A DNA stretch of 7,098 bases, taken from the NCBI GenBank assembly GCA_019235595.1, contig JAFAKI010000259.1, forward strand, positions 1-7,098, read 5' to 3'. A model generated the notes under the pieces. It worked only from the letters and a program-made list of their open reading frames with translations. It had not been told where the DNA came from and made no database searches. A program made the translations under genes and the position numbers. The stretch comes from Mucilaginibacter sp. GTDB lineage: Bacteria; Bacteroidota; Bacteroidia; Sphingobacteriales; Sphingobacteriaceae. This document shows positions 4,468 through 7,098 of this stretch, piece by piece (the stretch's first letter is position 1; every line of letters starts with the position of its first letter).

Positions 4468-6663
4468 CTATCTGCCTCCCGGCGCGCAATGCTCTTTCAG
4501 GTATTTAGTGAACAACGTACGCAAGTGTAAGCTGGTCCCCTCGCCTTCATATATACCATGCGAACGGTTTGGATAGGACATCAGCTGAAACTGCCTGTTG
4601 TACTTGATCAACTCGTTGATCAGCAACTCTGCATTACGGTAGTGCACGTTATCATCACCGGTACCATGGATGTATAATAAGTTACCGCGCAAGTTTTTGG
4701 CATAAGTCACCGGGGACCCTTTGATGAATGGCTCACGTCCGGCGTCATCAGTCGGTACGCCCATATAGCGTTCCTGATAGATATTGTCATATGATAACTG
4801 CCAACCCACAGCCGCCACTGCAATACCGGTTTTATAGATATCAGGATATTGGAACAACAGGTTAAGCGTTGTTGAACCACCGCCACTCCAGCCGTGTACT
4901 GCGATGCGTGTTGAATCAACAAAAGGCCATTTCAGGATCTCTTTTGCGGCCATTGCCTGGTCGCGTATGTTGATGATACCAATATTTTTATAAATCGCTT
5001 TACGCCATTCCGCGCCTTTTGGCGCGGGTGCGCCGCGGCCTTCGACGGCCATGTAGATGTATCCATCATCGGCCATGTTTCCTACATATAATCCGTTATG
5101 ACCTGCACCGTAAGAGTCAACTACCGTTTGTCCGGCAGGTTCTGCATATACCGAAAATACAACCGGATATTTTTTATTCGGATCGAAATTGGTTGGTTTT
5201 ACCATCCAGCCGTCCATTTCAATACCATCAGCTGTTTTTACTTTAAAAAACTCTGGCTTGTTTTTAGCATCCTTATTTACCGCCAGTGTGGCACCGCTGA
5301 TGTGTTTGTTATCTGGTAAAGTAATAGTTTCGGTTTGCGGTTGAGTGTAGCTGTTTGAGAAATTATGAATAGCAATCTTAGCGCTAGGCGAAATGTCGTA
5401 GTTATGCGTACCAGGCAGATCTTTTGGCGTTAACCGCTCAGGCGCTTTGCTGGAGCCATTCAGCTTAACCCGGAAAAGATATTTCTGGGTAGCATTATCC
5501 GGTGATGCAGTAAAATAGACATAACCATCGGCCTCGTCAATACAATTCAATTTAATTACGTCATAATTGCCTTTGGTAATCAGCTTTTCTTTACCATCTT
5601 CTGATATTTTATAAATATGGCGCCAGCCATCTTTTTCGCTCACCCAGATAAATTCTTTACCATTTTTCAGCCAGTCCCAGCCAACCGGATTACCATCATT
5701 CCAGCGTGCTTTGCCATCAATCCAGGCTTTGTCGGTTTCGGTGTGAATGACATGGGCAGTTCCGTTAGATACATTACCTACAAATATTTTGCTCTCGTTC
5801 TGCGCGCGATTCAACTGCTCTAAAATGATCTCGTTGGAATTGGTTGTCCACTCCATACGCGGGATGTAATGCTGCACGTTATCGCCCGGAACATCTATCC
5901 AGGTCGTTTTTGCATCGCTGATATTTACTACGCCTATTTTACATGAGCTCGGGTCTTCACCGGCTACTGGATATTCAACTGGAATAGTGTAAGGATAGAT
6001 AGAATCCGTTGTATTCAGCATCAGATAGTTCTTGATCTTGCGTGCATCGATCTGCCAGTAAGCGATCAGCTTGCTGTCCGGAGACCAGCGGAAGCCGTCG
6101 CGGCAATCAAATTCTTCCTCGTATGCCCAATCAAATGTACCATTGATCAATTTGGTTTCGCCATCGGTTGTCAGTGGTTTAATTTCACCGCTTGCCAAAT
6201 CCTCTACAAAAATATTATGACCACTTACATATGCCGCCTTAGCGCCATCTGGAGATATTTTTGTAAACATCAGTGATGATTCAGGTTTGCCATTACCAAG
6301 TTGTTTCAGGGTTTTGGCTGCTATGTCGTACACCCAGTAATCACCTTTAGTATTGTAACGCCATACACGCTTGGTATTAGTGAATATCAGTACCTTATTT
6401 CCATCTTCCGAAAAGGAAAAACCTCTTATCGCCAGCGGAGACTTGCCCTGCGGTGTCAGCATTTCCTTTGTTACGATGGTTGTTTTTTTGTTGACGTCGC
6501 GGGCATCCAGTTCGTCGATGCCGCCAGCGTTCACTTTGTAATACTGGTAGCCATCTTTGGCCCAAATGGTGCCACTGCGCTGCGCATATACTTTACCCTG
6601 AAGGGAAAGCAATAAAAAAATGGTCAGGACGGCAAACCCTGAGTAGTAAAACCTGGTTTTCAT
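4468..6663 (-). CDS. Exported dipeptidyl-peptidase IV-type serine peptidase (family S9B)
   Basis: Cleaves dipeptides, typically X-Pro or X-Ala, from peptide N-termini; in Bacteroidota such enzymes are periplasmic or surface-exposed and serve peptide nutrition. 731 residues, a normal length. Signal peptide residues 1-27 (hydrophobic 9-22, likely cut VYA|Q). The beta-propeller (about 30-460) contains DWAYEEEF (178-185); E183/E184 match human DPP4 E205/E206, which hold the substrate N-terminus, and favour DPP IV over other S9 members. The alpha/beta-hydrolase domain (about 475-731) has oxyanion Tyr Y506 (VYAEP), nucleophile S593 in GWSGGG (human GWSYGG), D670 in HGTGDDNVH and H702 in RSHGI. All triad residues are present. 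It is convergent with ssb and divergent from a beta-lactamase-family gene. The leader is AT-rich with no Shine-Dalgarno; the ATG is supported by the signal peptide. True substrate preference is inferred. Confidence 0.96.
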   Translation of the reverse strand: MKTRFYYSGFAVLTIFLLLSLQGKVYAQRSGTIWAKDGYQYYKVNAGGIDELDARDVNKKTTIVTKEMLTPQGKSPLAIRGFSFSEDGNKVLIFTNTKRVWRYNTKGDYWVYDIAAKTLKQLGNGKPESSLMFTKISPDGAKAAYVSGHNIFVEDLASGEIKPLTTDGETKLINGTFDWAYEEEFDCRDGFRWSPDSKLIAYWQIDARKIKNYLMLNTTDSIYPYTIPVEYPVAGEDPSSCKIGVVNISDAKTTWIDVPGDNVQHYIPRMEWTTNSNEIILEQLNRAQNESKIFVGNVSNGTAHVIHTETDKAWIDGKARWNDGNPVGWDWLKNGKEFIWVSEKDGWRHIYKISEDGKEKLITKGNYDVIKLNCIDEADGYVYFTASPDNATQKYLFRVKLNGSSKAPERLTPKDLPGTHNYDISPSAKIAIHNFSNSYTQPQTETITLPDNKHISGATLAVNKDAKNKPEFFKVKTADGIEMDGWMVKPTNFDPNKKYPVVFSVYAEPAGQTVVDSYGAGHNGLYVGNMADDGYIYMAVEGRGAPAPKGAEWRKAIYKNIGIINIRDQAMAAKEILKWPFVDSTRIAVHGWSGGGSTTLNLLFQYPDIYKTGIAVAAVGWQLSYDNIYQERYMGVPTDDAGREPFIKGSPVTYAKNLRGNLLYIHGTGDDNVHYRNAELLINELIKYNRQFQLMSYPNRSHGIYEGEGTSLHLRTLFTKYLKEHCAPGGR

Positions 6664-6693
6664 TTAATCTATTTTAGTGTTCAGTAATTTGAG

Positions 6694-6752
6694 AATTTGC
6701 ACTTAAGCGCTAAGTTTTTACGTTATTTTAGCGACTTAGTGCCCCGCAAATT
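6694..6752. repeat. Interrupted inverted repeat in the divergent control region
   Basis: GCACTTAAGCGCTAA (6699-6713) faces TTAGCGACTTAGTGC (6728-6742) with 12 of 15 positions pairing, around a 14-nt T-rich loop. Outside a 4-nt CCCG interruption on the right arm, the pairing resumes: AATTTGC (6694-6700) against GCAAATT (6746-6752). It fills most of the 101-nt gap between the two divergent hydrolase genes and must overlap one or both promoters. It could be an operator, an mRNA leader structure (especially for the plus-strand gene, whose ATG is 12 nt away) or a dispersed intergenic repeat. No clear TAnnTTTG element is seen in this gap. Confidence 0.55.
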
Positions 6753-6764
6753 AATAATTCCTTT

Positions 6765-7098
6765 ATGAAAAAGCTATATCTTCTACTAACAGGTCTGCTA
6801 ATCGTTACGTCTGTTGCCCGGGGGCAAAAGATAGATCGCAGCAAGTTTATCTCTGACAGCCTGGACAATTATATCAATCGTGCGCTTACCAACTGGCGTG
6901 TACCGGGCGCCGCAGTTTGTATTGTTAAGGACAATAAGGTAGTACTGATGAAAGGCTATGGCATTAAGGAGCTCGGTCTGAACAACAAGGTGGACGAAAA
7001 CACGCTGTTTATGATAGGCAGTAATACCAAAGCCTTTACCGCTACTGCATTGGCCATGCTGCAGGCGCAGGGAAAGCTTTCCTTAGATGATAAGGTTA
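6765..7098 (+). CDS. Exported beta-lactamase-family serine hydrolase (N-terminal 111 residues, cut by window edge)
   Basis: Start of a protein of the serine beta-lactamase/penicillin-binding-protein-like family (class C type, PF00144). Members include esterases, D-aminopeptidases and carboxypeptidases as well as AmpC, so resistance should not be assumed. Residues 1-20 form a signal peptide (MKKLYLLLTGLLIVTSVARG, cut near G20/Q21), predicting periplasmic location. Then come a helix (FISDSLDNYINRAL), the family motif VPGAAVCIVKDNKVV (47-61), GYG (64-66) and the catalytic SxxK, S86-N-T-K89, in FMIGSNTKAFTATALAML; the following LSLDD is also typical. The frame is open to the right edge, so the Tyr motif and any C-terminal domain are unseen. 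It is divergent from the DPP IV-type gene by 101 nt, and shared regulation is possible. The ATG is fixed by the signal peptide. Confidence 0.93.
   Translation, partial: MKKLYLLLTGLLIVTSVARGQKIDRSKFISDSLDNYINRALTNWRVPGAAVCIVKDNKVVLMKGYGIKELGLNNKVDENTLFMIGSNTKAFTATALAMLQAQGKLSLDDKV

Noticed and set aside
4707..6615. Several frames within the DPP IV-type gene, including 4707-4922 minus and five on the plus strand
   Set aside because: The minus-strand peptidase frame is complete with its full catalytic triad; these are out-of-frame or antisense shadows.
5862..6663. Possible truncated or degenerate peptidase because GWSGGG differs from the usual GWSYGG
   Set aside because: The nucleophile elbow G-x-S-x-G is intact, Asp and His are present, and the length is normal; the Tyr-to-Gly change is a tolerated variation.

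Overview
The window looks like chromosomal DNA of a Bacteroidota bacterium, most likely of the family Sphingobacteriaceae (Mucilaginibacter/Pedobacter type). This rests on protein character (a Bacteroidota-style HU with an RNIS arm tip, an RNase E/G opening with KELIIDST, a DPP IV-type S9 peptidase), AT-rich leaders with almost no Shine-Dalgarno sequences, and a TAnnTTTG promoter element in front of HU. Genus is inferred from memory of relatives, not from a search.

Left half (1-2667, all on the minus strand). Reading in the direction of transcription: HU (2667-2365), a membrane-anchored TPR protein 9 nt later (2355-1477), a 29-residue very basic AURKAIP1/COX24-type protein (1447-1358), a repeat-rich gap, and RNase E/G (from 1204, running off the left edge). 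The RNase gene starts with TTG, so it has no long ATG-led frame. Its leader carries a stable hairpin just before a GGAG/TTG start. The four genes look like one housekeeping block: nucleoid protein, unknown TPR protein, ribosome-type small protein, RNA decay/maturation enzyme.

Middle (2668-4376). A 177-nt divergent control region separates HU from mutY (plus strand, best start ATG 2845). mutY is followed after 24 nt by ssb, a likely repair/replication operon that ends at a hairpin terminator with T-tracts on both sides. That terminator probably also serves the convergent peptidase gene.

Right part (4377-7098). A degenerate 82-bp inverted repeat of GAATATCGAATGA units lies behind a 731-residue exported dipeptidyl-peptidase IV-type serine peptidase (minus strand). 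A divergent 101-nt gap holding another interrupted inverted repeat leads to an exported beta-lactamase-family serine hydrolase (plus strand), cut by the right edge after 111 residues. These two genes are secreted or periplasmic hydrolases, unlike the housekeeping genes to the left.

There is no sign of a mobile element, CRISPR array, tRNA or rRNA, and no clear novel multi-gene system. The points most worth attention are the 29-residue COX24-type gene, the TTG start and hairpin leader of the RNase gene, three different intergenic repeat structures, and the HU arm tip, which has Ile where the DNA-intercalating Pro normally sits.
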